Source: Virgisporangium aurantiacum (GTDB taxonomy: Bacteria > Actinomycetota > Actinomycetes > Mycobacteriales > Micromonosporaceae). From it: a DNA stretch of 64,000 bases. The notes beneath the pieces were generated by a model. The model saw only the letters and a list, made by a program, of their open reading frames with translations. It was not told the origin of the DNA and searched no databases. The stretch spans positions 1 through 64,000 of the forward strand of contig NZ_BOPG01000067.1 in the NCBI RefSeq assembly GCF_016863635.1, given 5' to 3'. The position numbers and the translations under genes were made by a program. Shown in pieces: positions 8,266-16,329 of the stretch. The number at the start of each line of letters is the position of its first letter. Within the stretch, counting starts at the first letter, position 1.

Positions 8266-10014
8266 TCACAACCCCTCGCGGAAGCGGTTCGTGATGGGAA
8301 GACGCCGGTCGCGGCCGAACGCCTTGAACGAGATCTTCGTTCCCGGCGCCGACTGCCGCCGCTTGTACTCGGCGACGTCGACCATCCGGAGCACCCGGTC
8401 GACCAGAATCGGGTCGTGGCCGGCCGACACCAGGTCGTCGCGGCCCTGGTCGCCGTCGACGTAGCCGGTGAGTACGGCGTCCAGAACCGGGTAGTCGGGC
8501 AGCGAATCCGTGTCGAGCTGGCCGGGACGCAGTTCCGCGCTCGGCGGCTTCTCGATGGAGTTCGCGGGAATCGGCTCGACCTCACCGCGGGCAGCGGCGG
8601 CGGCGTTCCGCCACCGGGCCAGCTGCCACACCCGCGTCTTCCAGACGTCCTTGATCGGGTTGTAGCCGCCCACCGAGTCGCCGTACAGCGTCGAGTAGCC
8701 CACCGCCAGTTCGCTCTTGTTGCCGGTGGTGAGCACCAGGTGCCCCTCCTGGTTCGACAGCGCCATCAGCAGCACGCCGCGCACCCGGGCCTGCAGGTTC
8801 TCCACCGCCAGCCCGTCGAGTTTGAGCTGCCCCAGGTACGCGTCGACCATGCCCTGGATCGGCTCCACCCGGTAGTCGAGGCCGGTGCGGCGGGCCAGGT
8901 CGGCCGCGTCGTCCCTCGAATGGTCCGACGAGTAGCCGCTGGGCATCGACACACCCACGACCCGGTCGGCTCCCAGCGCGTCCACCGAAATTGCCGCCAC
9001 CACGGCCGAGTCGATGCCGCCGGAGAGCCCGAACACGACCGACCGGAACCCGTTCTTCCGCACGTAGTCGCGCAGCCCGACCACCAGCGCGGTCCAGACC
9101 TCCTCGTCGTCGCCCAGGCGGTCGGTGATCAAAGCCGGCGCCGGCTCGGCCAGAGCAGACAGGGAAAGATCAAGAGAAAGGCGCGCGACCTTCATTTCCC
9201 CGAGGTCGCCGGCGCGGTCACTGTCGGCTTCGGGAAGATCAAGATCGGTGACGAGGAGCTGCTCGCCGAACTGCGACGCCCGGCTGATGAGCGTGCCGTC
9301 GGCGGCGACCACCATCGAGTCGCCGTCGAAGACCAGCTCGTCCTGGCCGCCGACCATGTTCACGTAGGCCACCGCCGCACCCGCCTCGGCGCCGCGCCGG
9401 CGCACCAGGGGCAGGCGCACGTCGTCCTTGTTCAGCTCGTACGGCGACGCGTTGATGCTGACGACCAGCCCGACCCCGGCCTGACCGGCCACCGCGAACG
9501 GGCCGCCGGGCTGCCAGATGTCCTCGCACACGGTGAGCGCGATGTCGACACCGCCGAGGCGCACGATCTGCAGCGTGTCGCCGGCGACGAAGTAGCGGTC
9601 CTCGTCGAACACGCCGTAGTTGGGCAGGTGGTGCTTGTAGTAGCGGGCCACCACGCGTCCACCGAGAAGCAGCGCGAGGGCGTCGCGGGGCCCGTGCTCG
9701 GCGGCCGCGTCGGCGCCGAGCCGGGCCGGGCCGTCGGCGTCGAGGTAACCCACGACGGCGGCGATGCCGCCGAGGCCGTCCTGGTCGAGGTCGGCGGCGA
9801 GACGCTCCAGGTGGTTCCGGGACGCGGTGACGAACGACTCGCGGAACGTCAGGTCCTCGACCGGGTAGCCGGTGATCATCATCTCCGGGAAGGCGACGAG
9901 GTGCGCACCTTTTTCGGCGGCGCGCCGGACCCAGCCGTGCACCGTGGCCGTGTTGCCGACGATGTCACCGACGGTCGAGTTCACCTGGGCGAGGGCGATC
10001 CGCAGCGTTGGCAT
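8266..10014 (-). CDS. nadE: Glutamine-dependent NAD+ synthase
   Basis: The protein has two domains. The N-terminal nitrilase-like glutaminase (about 1-270) has Glu44 in FPEMMITGYP and the nucleophile Cys163 in TVCEDIW. The C-terminal NAD synthase domain has the ATP-pyrophosphatase loop FGLSGGIDSAV near 327-337 and the TTGNKSE motif. It amidates deamido-NAD+ to NAD+ with ammonia released from glutamine. The start MPTLRIALAQ at 10014 is preferred; an ATG three codons upstream (10023) is possible, while the longer open frame lacks family similarity. At 582 residues it has the usual length. It is divergent from glnA2, linking it physically to glutamine metabolism. Confidence 0.95.
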   Translation of the reverse strand: MPTLRIALAQVNSTVGDIVGNTATVHGWVRRAAEKGAHLVAFPEMMITGYPVEDLTFRESFVTASRNHLERLAADLDQDGLGGIAAVVGYLDADGPARLGADAAAEHGPRDALALLLGGRVVARYYKHHLPNYGVFDEDRYFVAGDTLQIVRLGGVDIALTVCEDIWQPGGPFAVAGQAGVGLVVSINASPYELNKDDVRLPLVRRRGAEAGAAVAYVNMVGGQDELVFDGDSMVVAADGTLISRASQFGEQLLVTDLDLPEADSDRAGDLGEMKVARLSLDLSLSALAEPAPALITDRLGDDEEVWTALVVGLRDYVRKNGFRSVVFGLSGGIDSAVVAAISVDALGADRVVGVSMPSGYSSDHSRDDAADLARRTGLDYRVEPIQGMVDAYLGQLKLDGLAVENLQARVRGVLLMALSNQEGHLVLTTGNKSELAVGYSTLYGDSVGGYNPIKDVWKTRVWQLARWRNAAAAARGEVEPIPANSIEKPPSAELRPGQLDTDSLPDYPVLDAVLTGYVDGDQGRDDLVSAGHDPILVDRVLRMVDVAEYKRRQSAPGTKISFKAFGRDRRLPITNRFREGL

Positions 10015-10090
10015 GCCGGTCATCCTATTTTGGGATCTTGCCGTCCGGGGCGTGCGTCGCGACACCATGACGGCCGACGTACAGCTGGCG

Positions 10091-10106
10091 GTAACGTGGT
10101 CGAAAT
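10091..10106 (+). promoter_or_regulatory. GlnR-like half-site pair upstream of glnA2
   Basis: GTAAC (10091-10095), six bases, then GAAAT (10102-10106) matches the actinobacterial GlnR box gTnAC-n6-GaAAC except for the last base. It lies 42 bp before the glnA2 start in the nadE-glnA2 intergenic region, so it could act on glnA2, nadE or both. Confidence 0.45.
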
Positions 10107-10148
10107 ACCGCCGGGGAACACTTTGCCCGGATTGTTGGAGGGGAAGCC

Positions 10149-11513
10149 GTGAACCGTCAGCAGGAGTTCGTGCTTCGCACGCTGGAGGAGCGCGACATCC
10201 GCTTCGTCCGGCTGTGGTTCACCGACGTGTTGGGCACGCTCAAGAGCGTGTCGGTGGCTCCGGCCGAGCTGGAGGCCGCCTTCGAGGAGGGCATCGGCTT
10301 CGACGGCTCGGCGATCGAGGGCTTCGCCCGCGTCTTCGAGTCCGACATGGTGGCGATGCCCGACCCCGCCACGTTCCAGGTCTTCCCGTTCGAGGGCGGC
10401 GGCCTGCACAGCGCCGGTCCCGAGAGCGCCCGGATGTTCTGCGACATCCGGCAGCCCGACGGGTCCGACTCGTGGGCCGACCCGCGGCACGTGCTGCGCC
10501 GGGCCCTGTCGAAGGCGGCCGAGAAGGGCTTCACGTTCTACACCCACCCGGAGATCGAGTTCTTCCTGCTCTCCGACGTGCCGGCCGACGGCGACGTGCC
10601 CACCCCGGTCGACGCGGGTGGTTACTTCGATCACACCACCCACGCCGTGGCCCGTGACTTCCGTCGCCAGGCCGTGCTGTCGCTGGAGCGCATCGGGATC
10701 TCGGTGGAGTTCAGCCACCACGAGGTCGCGCCCGGCCAGCAGGAGATCGACCTGCGCTACGCCGACGCCCTCACCACGGCCGACAACATCATGACGTTCC
10801 GGCACGTGGTCAAGGAGGTGGCGGTCTCGCACGGCGTGCACGCCACGTTCATGCCGAAGCCGTTCACCGACCAGCCCGGCAGCGGCATGCACACCCACCT
10901 GTCACTGTTCGAGGGCGAGCGCAACGCGTTCCACGACCCGGGCGACCCGACGAAGCTGTCGAAGGTCGGCAAGGCGTTCATCGCCGGCCTGCTGGTGCAC
11001 GCCCGCGAGTACACGGCGATCACCAACCAGTGGGTCAACTCGTACAAGCGGTTGTTCCCGCAGGCACTGCCCGACCGGATCACCGAGTCGCCGGCGTACG
11101 TGTGCTGGGGCCACCTGAACCGCTCGGCGCTGGTGCGGGTGCCGGCCTACGGCAAGCCCAACTCCGCTCGGGTGGAGATCCGCTCGCTCGACTCCGCGTG
11201 CAACCCGTACCTGGCCTTCGCGATTCTCCTGGGCGCCGGAATGAAGGGCATCGAGGAGGGCTACGAGCTTCCGCCCGGCGCGGAGGACGACGTGTGGTCG
11301 CTGTCCGACGCCGAACGCCGGGCGATGGGCTACCAGACCCTGCCCGAGAACCTCTCCGAGGCGATCGACGTGCTGGCCAAGAGCGAGTTCGTGGCCGAGG
11401 TACTGGGCGAGCACGTGTTCGACTTCTTCATCCGCAACAAGCGGAGCGAGTGGGAAGAGTACCGGCGCGAGGTCACCCCCTTCGAACGCCGCAGGTACCT
11501 CCGCTCCCTGTAG
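10149..11513 (+). CDS. glnA2: Glutamine synthetase family protein, GlnA2 type
   Basis: This 454-residue GlnA-like ligase has the N-terminal beta-grasp motif GIGFDGSAIEGF, the metal-binding HPEIEFFL, the HHEVAPGQQEID strand, the ATP-site block KPFTDQPGSGMHTH and the RVEIRSLD motif. Its N-terminus MNRQQEFVLRTLEERDIRFVR and the ending FERRRYLRSL fit GlnA2, which in Streptomyces and mycobacteria is not the main glutamine synthetase; Streptomyces GlnA2 is reported to glutamylate polyamines. The adenylylation motif NLYxLP/DLYDLPP of GlnA1 is absent, so GlnE should not act on it. It starts at GTG after a GGAGGGGAAG ribosome site. Substrate is uncertain. Confidence 0.9.
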   Translation: MNRQQEFVLRTLEERDIRFVRLWFTDVLGTLKSVSVAPAELEAAFEEGIGFDGSAIEGFARVFESDMVAMPDPATFQVFPFEGGGLHSAGPESARMFCDIRQPDGSDSWADPRHVLRRALSKAAEKGFTFYTHPEIEFFLLSDVPADGDVPTPVDAGGYFDHTTHAVARDFRRQAVLSLERIGISVEFSHHEVAPGQQEIDLRYADALTTADNIMTFRHVVKEVAVSHGVHATFMPKPFTDQPGSGMHTHLSLFEGERNAFHDPGDPTKLSKVGKAFIAGLLVHAREYTAITNQWVNSYKRLFPQALPDRITESPAYVCWGHLNRSALVRVPAYGKPNSARVEIRSLDSACNPYLAFAILLGAGMKGIEEGYELPPGAEDDVWSLSDAERRAMGYQTLPENLSEAIDVLAKSEFVAEVLGEHVFDFFIRNKRSEWEEYRREVTPFERRRYLRSL

Positions 11514-11578
11514 CCGGGGGCGCCGCGCACGCAACCGGCAACCGAGTGGCACCCTGGTCGCTACTTTCCGGCACATTC

Positions 11579-11620
11579 GGTTACTCAGAGTTGCCAACCG
11601 CGGGGTTACTGTGAGTCACC
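11579..11620. promoter_or_regulatory. Two related inverted repeats (possible operators)
   Basis: Site A (11579-11595) reads GGTTACTCAGAGTTGCC and site B (11604-11620) reads GGTTACTGTGAGTCACC; each is an imperfect dyad of the form GTTACT-n3-AGTnAC, 25 bp apart centre to centre. A third copy lies between nadA and murA at 52219. They sit in the 340-bp gap upstream of the LPLTG peptide and polysaccharide genes. Apart from these and the hairpin at 11792, I see no gene in 11514-11853. Confidence 0.45.
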
Positions 11621-11791
11621 GGAATCGGGCATGTGAGCCGCCGAGAGGCGAAGTCGGATTCATCCGGTTGTGACCAGCGAATGCGCTGGTGAACCTTGTT
11701 CTGTCGGGCGGTCAGGCTGAAGTTGGCCGCCGTTGACGGAGCGCCATTGATTACGCGGCGTGAGCGTACGTAGCTTTTCTCCTGCACGGTC

Positions 11792-11825
11792 TGTGACGGG
11801 TCCGGGTGCCTCCGGGCCCGTCACA
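11792..11825 (+). other. Strong hairpin in the leader of the LPLTG-GT2 operon
   Basis: TGTGACGGGTCCGG (11792-11805) pairs with CCGGGCCCGTCACA (11812-11825), 14 bp with one G-U pair, across loop GTGCCT. It ends 28 bp before the start codon at 11854, with a GGGAGAAG ribosome site in between. It could attenuate transcription, stabilise the mRNA or mark the end of a longer RNA from upstream. Confidence 0.6.
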
Positions 11826-11853
11826 CCAAAGACACGACGCAGGGAGAAGCGCA

Positions 11854-12009
11854 ATGTCTCAACCGCAGGTAATCGGCTCGGCCGCTGCCGCGACTCTGCC
11901 CCTCACCGGAAATGGTGTGGTCGGCATGGTGCTGGCCGGTATCGCGCTGGTGGTAGTCGGGTTGCTGCTGGTCCGCTCCGGCCGCTACAAGAACACCAGC
12001 GCGGCGTAG
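11854..12009 (+). CDS. 51-residue LPLTG-plus-transmembrane peptide
   Basis: The peptide runs MSQPQVIGSAAAAT, then LPLTG at 15-19, a single hydrophobic helix at about 22-40 (VVGMVLAGIALVVVGLLLV), and a basic tail RSGRYKNTSAA. This is the exact order of a sortase cell-wall sorting signal, yet there is no N-terminal signal peptide and almost no exported domain. It has a good ribosome site (AGGGAGAAG) and lies 6 bp before the GT2 gene, so expression is likely coupled to it. It may be a wall-linked or membrane micro-protein serving the polysaccharide machinery, or a stand-alone small membrane protein whose motif is not cleaved. No sortase gene is visible in this window. Confidence 0.75.
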   Translation: MSQPQVIGSAAAATLPLTGNGVVGMVLAGIALVVVGLLLVRSGRYKNTSAA

Positions 12010-12015
12010 ACCGCC

Positions 12016-13320
12016 ATGGCACTCATCATCGTCGGCGTCGCGCTGCTCGTGGCGTGGCCGGTCTACACCGTGGCGCTGTTCGTCTGGTCGGCCCGCAACG
12101 CTGCGGCGGCCGGACGGCACCGCCAGCGGGTCGACCTGGCCGCGCCGAACTCGGCGCAGCCGACCACGTTCTGGATCATCGTGCCGTGCCTCAACGAGGA
12201 ACGGGTCGTCGCCAACACCGTGGCGTCGGCGCTCGCGCTGTCCGGGCCGTGGGGCACCCGTACCCGGGTGCTCGTCGTCGATGACGGGTCCGACGACGCG
12301 ACGCCGGACGTGCTGGCCGGGATCGACCACCTCGCCCTGCACGTCCTGCGTCGCGACCTCCCGTACGCCCGGCAGGGCAAGGGAGAGGCGCTGAACGCGG
12401 CCTACCGGTACATCCGCGACCGCACCGAGGACGCCCAGGAAGACCCGCGGCGCGTCGCGGTGGGCGTCATCGACGGTGACGGCCGGGCCAGCGCCAACAT
12501 GCTCGCCGAGGTGAGCTACGCGATGCGGAACCCGGAGGTGGGCGCCACCCAGAGCCGGGTGCGCATCCACAACCGGAACAGGATCCTCGCGGCGGTGCAG
12601 GACCTGGAGTTCGGCATGGTCGCCGACGCCAGCCAGTCGCTGCGCGACACGCTCGGCACCGTCGGGCTGGGCGGCAACGGCCAGTTCGCGCGGCTCAGCG
12701 CACTGACGGCACTGGGCGACAAACCGTGGTCGAAGTGCCTGGTCGAGGACCTCGAACTCGGCCTGCGCATGCACCTCAACGGCGCGAAGGTCAGGTACCT
12801 CCCGCACGCCAGCGTCACCCAGCAGGGCCTGGTCGACGGCAAGCGGCTGGTGCGGCAGCGGACCCGCTGGGCGCAGGGCAACCTGCAGTGCGCCCGGTAC
12901 CTGCCGAAGCTGATGGCGAGCCGGAGGATCAGCAACGCCCAACTGGGCGAGATGGTCCACTACCTGCTCGCACCCTGGCTCAACGCCGCCGGCGCGATCA
13001 CCCTCGTGATCACCTGGGTGGCCGCCGCGGTCACCCTCGTCGAGAGCCCGCAGGATCCGTTCCTGGTGAAGACGTGGGCCGAGCTCGGCACCGCCGCCGC
13101 CGTGTGGACCGGCGCGCTGTTCGCACCCGGCCTGCTGTGGGCGGTGCTGCACCGGGTCAAGCTCCGCGACGAGACGCTGCCCCGGCTGCTGCTGGCCGCC
13201 CTCGTCTACCCGTACTTCCTGATCCTCGGCCTGGTGAGCACCTGGCGGGCGATCGGCCGGCACGTCGCCCGCCGGAACACCTGGGCGAAGACCGAGCGCC
13301 TCGTAGAGACCCCCGCGTAA
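12016..13320 (+). CDS. Processive family 2 glycosyltransferase, membrane bound
   Basis: The 434-residue protein has an N-terminal membrane helix (3-25), then a GT-A domain with PCLNEE (57-62), DDGSDD (89-94), GKGEALNAA (121-129), DGDGR (153-157), GGNGQF, EDLELG near 245, and Q281-RTRW-AQGN. The Q-x-x-R-W motif is the hallmark of processive synthases such as hyaluronan, cellulose and poly-GlcNAc synthases. Three more membrane helices follow (about 315-410). It probably polymerises an activated amino sugar and may extrude the chain. The next gene, a UDP-GlcNAc 2-epimerase, suggests that UDP-ManNAc or UDP-GlcNAc is a donor. No PilZ domain is present. Confidence 0.9.
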   Translation: MALIIVGVALLVAWPVYTVALFVWSARNAAAAGRHRQRVDLAAPNSAQPTTFWIIVPCLNEERVVANTVASALALSGPWGTRTRVLVVDDGSDDATPDVLAGIDHLALHVLRRDLPYARQGKGEALNAAYRYIRDRTEDAQEDPRRVAVGVIDGDGRASANMLAEVSYAMRNPEVGATQSRVRIHNRNRILAAVQDLEFGMVADASQSLRDTLGTVGLGGNGQFARLSALTALGDKPWSKCLVEDLELGLRMHLNGAKVRYLPHASVTQQGLVDGKRLVRQRTRWAQGNLQCARYLPKLMASRRISNAQLGEMVHYLLAPWLNAAGAITLVITWVAAAVTLVESPQDPFLVKTWAELGTAAAVWTGALFAPGLLWAVLHRVKLRDETLPRLLLAALVYPYFLILGLVSTWRAIGRHVARRNTWAKTERLVETPA

Positions 13321-13329
13321 AGGAATCCC

Positions 13330-14484
13330 ATGCAAAACCCCGAGGTTCACCTCATCGCCGGCACCCGCCCGGAGGCGATCAAGCTCGCCCCCGTCGTGAT
13401 CGCCATGCGCGCGGCGAAAAGGGTCACCCCCGTGCTCGTCGCCAGCGGCCAGCACCCGGCGATGGTCGCGCAGGCGCTCGCCGCGTTCGACCTCGAGCCC
13501 GACGTGACCCTGCCGGTCGAGCGGGTCACCGGCAGCCAGCCCGAGCTGATGACCGCGCTGATCGAGCAGCTCGACAAGCTGTTCGAGGAGCGCAAGCCGA
13601 GCGCGGTGATCGTCCAGGGCGACACCACCACGACGCTCGCCGGCGCGCTGGCCGCGTTCTGGCGCCAGATCCCGGTGGTCCACCTGGAGGCCGGCCTCCG
13701 CTCCGGCGACCTCGACTCGCCGTTCCCCGAGGAGGGCAACCGCCGCCTCGTCGGCCAGATCGCCCGCCTGCACCTGGCGCCGACGTCGCTCGCCGCCACG
13801 AACCTGCTCGACGAGGGCATCGAGCCGGAGCGCGTGATCCTCACCGGCAACACGGTCGTCGACGCCGCGCTCACCGTGGTCGGCCGCCGTCCGGAGCTTC
13901 CGAAGGAGCTACAGACCGAGGGACGCATGATCCTCGTCACCGCACACCGCCGGGAGAGCTGGGGCGAGCCGCTCGACCGCGTCCTCTCCGCGGTCCGCAC
14001 GCTGCTCAACCACTACCCGGACATCAACGTCGTGCTGCCCAGCCACCCGAACCCCAAGGTGCGCGAGCAGGTCGAGGCCGGGCTCAAGGGCGAGAAGCGG
14101 GTCGTCATCACCGATCCGCTGCCGTACCCGACGCTGGCCCGCCTGCTCAGCGAGGCCTACCTGGTGCTCACCGACTCGGGCGGCATCCAGGAGGAGGCGC
14201 CGTCGTTCGGTGTTCCGGCGCTCGTGCTGCGCGAGGTCACCGAGCGGGTCGAGTCGCTGGCCGCCGGCTGCGCCCGCCTCGTGGGCACGAACCCCTCGAC
14301 GATCGTCGCCGAGGCGATGCGTCTGCTCGACGACCCGGTCGCGCGCGCCGCGATGACCGCGAACGGAAACCCCTACGGCGACGGCAAAGCAGCCGTCCGC
14401 ACCGAGGAAGCGGTGGCCGACCTGCTCGGCGTCGCCGCTCCCCGCCGTCCCGTGCTCACCCTCGTCCCCTCGGTTGGTGCCTGA
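13330..14484 (+). CDS. wecB: UDP-N-acetylglucosamine 2-epimerase (non-hydrolysing)
   Basis: This 384-residue WecB/MnaA-type enzyme has TRPEAIKLAPV at the N-terminus, VIVQGDTTTTLAGALAAFW, HLEAGLRSGD, FPEEGNRRLV, TAHRRESWG and DSGGIQEEAPSFGVP, all family motifs. It interconverts UDP-GlcNAc and UDP-ManNAc in the cytosol. It starts 9 bp after the glycosyltransferase, with AAAGGA as ribosome site, and its stop overlaps the next start in an ATGA. The operon context points to production of a ManNAc-containing envelope polymer. Confidence 0.95.
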   Translation: MQNPEVHLIAGTRPEAIKLAPVVIAMRAAKRVTPVLVASGQHPAMVAQALAAFDLEPDVTLPVERVTGSQPELMTALIEQLDKLFEERKPSAVIVQGDTTTTLAGALAAFWRQIPVVHLEAGLRSGDLDSPFPEEGNRRLVGQIARLHLAPTSLAATNLLDEGIEPERVILTGNTVVDAALTVVGRRPELPKELQTEGRMILVTAHRRESWGEPLDRVLSAVRTLLNHYPDINVVLPSHPNPKVREQVEAGLKGEKRVVITDPLPYPTLARLLSEAYLVLTDSGGIQEEAPSFGVPALVLREVTERVESLAAGCARLVGTNPSTIVAEAMRLLDDPVARAAMTANGNPYGDGKAAVRTEEAVADLLGVAAPRRPVLTLVPSVGA

Positions 14485-16259
14485 TGAATCTTCGCCGCAC
14501 ATTCGCCGCGGCCCTGACCGCCGCGGCCTTCATCGGCGGTGGCGCGGTGATCGCGCCGCAGGGCGCGATGGCCGCGCCCGGCAAGGTCGAAAATCACGGT
14601 GACGGGCACAGCGCCGACGCCCAGATTCCGGCGCCGCCCAGCCCGGTGAAGAAGAAGCCGGACCAGCGGGTCATCGCCCCCGGCACGGCCTCGGGCCGGT
14701 CGTCGACCAACGCGCGGTCGACCGCGAAGGCCGTCACCGCGATCCCGAACACCGTCACCGGCAAGGCCGCACCCGGCGGCGGCACCGCGAAGACGCTGGT
14801 GCTGTACGACGAGACCGGCCCGTACGCGTGGCTCGGCGAGGTGTACGCGGAGCAGACCGCGAACCTGGTGTCGCACTACGGTTCCTGGACCGTTCACCCG
14901 GCGAGCGGGTACCAGACCGGCGAACTGGCCGCGTACTCGGCGGTCGTGTACGTCGGCTCCACCTACGACGAACCGCTTCCGGTGTCGTTCCTCGACGACG
15001 TGCTCGGTACGAGCAAGCCGGTGCTGTGGATGTACGACAACATCTGGCAGCTCTCCGCGCGGGCCGCGGCCACCGGCGCCGACTTCGCGACCCGGTACGG
15101 CTACATGTGGAAGCAGTTCGACACCTCCGCGGTGGCCGAGGTGCGCTACGACGGCCAGTCGCTGACCCGCGACACCGTCAACGGCTCCGGCATCATGGAC
15201 CAGACCATCACCGACGCGTCCAAGGTCACCGTGCTCGGCGACGCGGTGCGCCCCGACGGCACCACGTTCCCGTGGGCGCTGAAGTCGGCGAACCTCACGT
15301 ACCTCGGCGAGATCCCGTACGCCTACGTGACCCACGACGACCGGTACCTCGCGTTCGCCGACCTGCTCACCGGCGTGCTCGCGCCGTCGACCGCGGAGCG
15401 CCACCGCGCCCTGGTGCGCATCGAAGACGTCGGCCCCGACGCCGACCCGGCCGAACTGCGCGCGGTCGCCGACCTGCTGAGCAGCAAGAAGGTCCCGTTC
15501 ACGGTGGCCGTCTACACCCGCTACCGCGACCCGAAGGGCGCGCTCACCGGCGGCAAGGCCGAGGACTACACGCTGGCCAAGCGGCCGGAGGTGGTGAAGG
15601 CGCTGAAGTACATGCAGCAGAAGGGCGGCACCCTCCTGATGCACGGCTACACGCACCAGCTGAACGCGGAGAACAACCCGTACGACGGCGTGAGCGGCAA
15701 CGACTTCGAGTTCTACCGGGCGCACGTCGACGAGGCCGACCGGGTGATCTACGACGGTCCGGTGGTCGGCGACTCGGCGGCGTGGGCCACGTCCCGCATC
15801 GCCGCGAGCAAGCTGGAGTTCGCCCGGGCCGGGCTCACCCAGCCGACCATCTTCGAGTTCCCGCACTACGCGGGCAGCGCGGCCGACTACGCGGCGGTGA
15901 ACTCGCTGTTCGGCGTCCGCTACGAGCGCGGCCTGTACTTCCCGGGGACGCTGCGCGGCAAGGCCGCCGACTACTCCCACCTGTCGGGCCAGTTCTTCCC
16001 GTACGCGGTGCGCGACGTCTACGGCTCGGTCGTGATCCCGGAGAACATCGGCAACATCGAACCGGAGGCGTACAACACGCACCCGGTGCGGCTGCCGGCC
16101 GACCTGATCGCCTCGGCCAAGCGCAACCTCGTGGTGCGCGACGGCGTGGCGAGCTTCTTCTACCACCCGTACCTCGGCACCGCCTACCTGAAGCAGTCCG
16201 TCGAGGGCATCCAGGGCCTGGGCTACACGTTCGTCGCCGCGTCGGCCATGACCAAGTAG
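14484..16259 (+). CDS. Secreted DUF2334 polysaccharide deacetylase-like protein
   Basis: The 591-residue protein begins with a signal peptide (MNLRRTFAAALTAAAFIGGG, probable cut after AMA around 32). A Ser/Lys-rich linker and a ~180-residue N-terminal domain follow. The C-terminal half is DUF2334: VRIEDVGPDADP with the catalytic-type Asp, LLMHGYTHQ with the two metal-type histidines, FEFPHYAGS, and a late FFYHPYLG. DUF2334 shares the NodB/carbohydrate esterase 4 fold, so it may de-N-acetylate the polymer made by the neighbouring genes outside the cell. The start is fixed by the ATGA overlap with wecB; a longer open frame starting at 12726 runs through the GT2 gene and is not coding. Confidence 0.85.
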   Translation: MNLRRTFAAALTAAAFIGGGAVIAPQGAMAAPGKVENHGDGHSADAQIPAPPSPVKKKPDQRVIAPGTASGRSSTNARSTAKAVTAIPNTVTGKAAPGGGTAKTLVLYDETGPYAWLGEVYAEQTANLVSHYGSWTVHPASGYQTGELAAYSAVVYVGSTYDEPLPVSFLDDVLGTSKPVLWMYDNIWQLSARAAATGADFATRYGYMWKQFDTSAVAEVRYDGQSLTRDTVNGSGIMDQTITDASKVTVLGDAVRPDGTTFPWALKSANLTYLGEIPYAYVTHDDRYLAFADLLTGVLAPSTAERHRALVRIEDVGPDADPAELRAVADLLSSKKVPFTVAVYTRYRDPKGALTGGKAEDYTLAKRPEVVKALKYMQQKGGTLLMHGYTHQLNAENNPYDGVSGNDFEFYRAHVDEADRVIYDGPVVGDSAAWATSRIAASKLEFARAGLTQPTIFEFPHYAGSAADYAAVNSLFGVRYERGLYFPGTLRGKAADYSHLSGQFFPYAVRDVYGSVVIPENIGNIEPEAYNTHPVRLPADLIASAKRNLVVRDGVASFFYHPYLGTAYLKQSVEGIQGLGYTFVAASAMTK

Positions 16260-16270
16260 GTTCCACCGAA

Positions 16271-16303
16271 CGAAGGCCGCTCACCACCGGTGAGCGGCCT
16301 TCG
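16271..16303. terminator. Perfect 15-bp hairpin ending the polysaccharide operon
   Basis: CGAAGGCCGCTCACC (16271-16285) pairs with GGTGAGCGGCCTTCG (16289-16303) over a 3-nt loop, starting 12 bp after the DUF2334 stop and 27 bp before the next gene. A short T tract is missing. Confidence 0.85.
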
Positions 16304-16317
16304 ACCGCGTCACCCGC

Positions 16318-16323
16318 TAACGT
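16318..16323 (+). promoter_or_regulatory. -10 element for a probably leaderless amidotransferase mRNA
   Basis: TAACGT lies exactly 6 bp before the GTG at 16330. In actinobacteria TANNNT at this distance usually marks a transcript that begins at the start codon. No ribosome site precedes this GTG, which agrees. Confidence 0.5.
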
Positions 16324-16329
16324 GGGCGG

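Noticed and set aside
8416..10152. 578-codon plus-strand frame opposite nadE
   Set aside because: Antisense shadow; composition is His/Val/Arg-rich with no domain, and nadE is certain.
11514..11853. c-di-GMP or c-di-AMP riboswitch before the polysaccharide operon
   Set aside because: I could not align the conserved core of either class; only a simple hairpin and dyads are visible.
12726..14483. Open frame joined upstream to the DUF2334 gene (apparent 1177-residue protein)
   Set aside because: The upstream half lies out of frame across the GT2 and wecB genes and is Arg/Gly-rich without similarity; the signal peptide at 14484 marks the real start.
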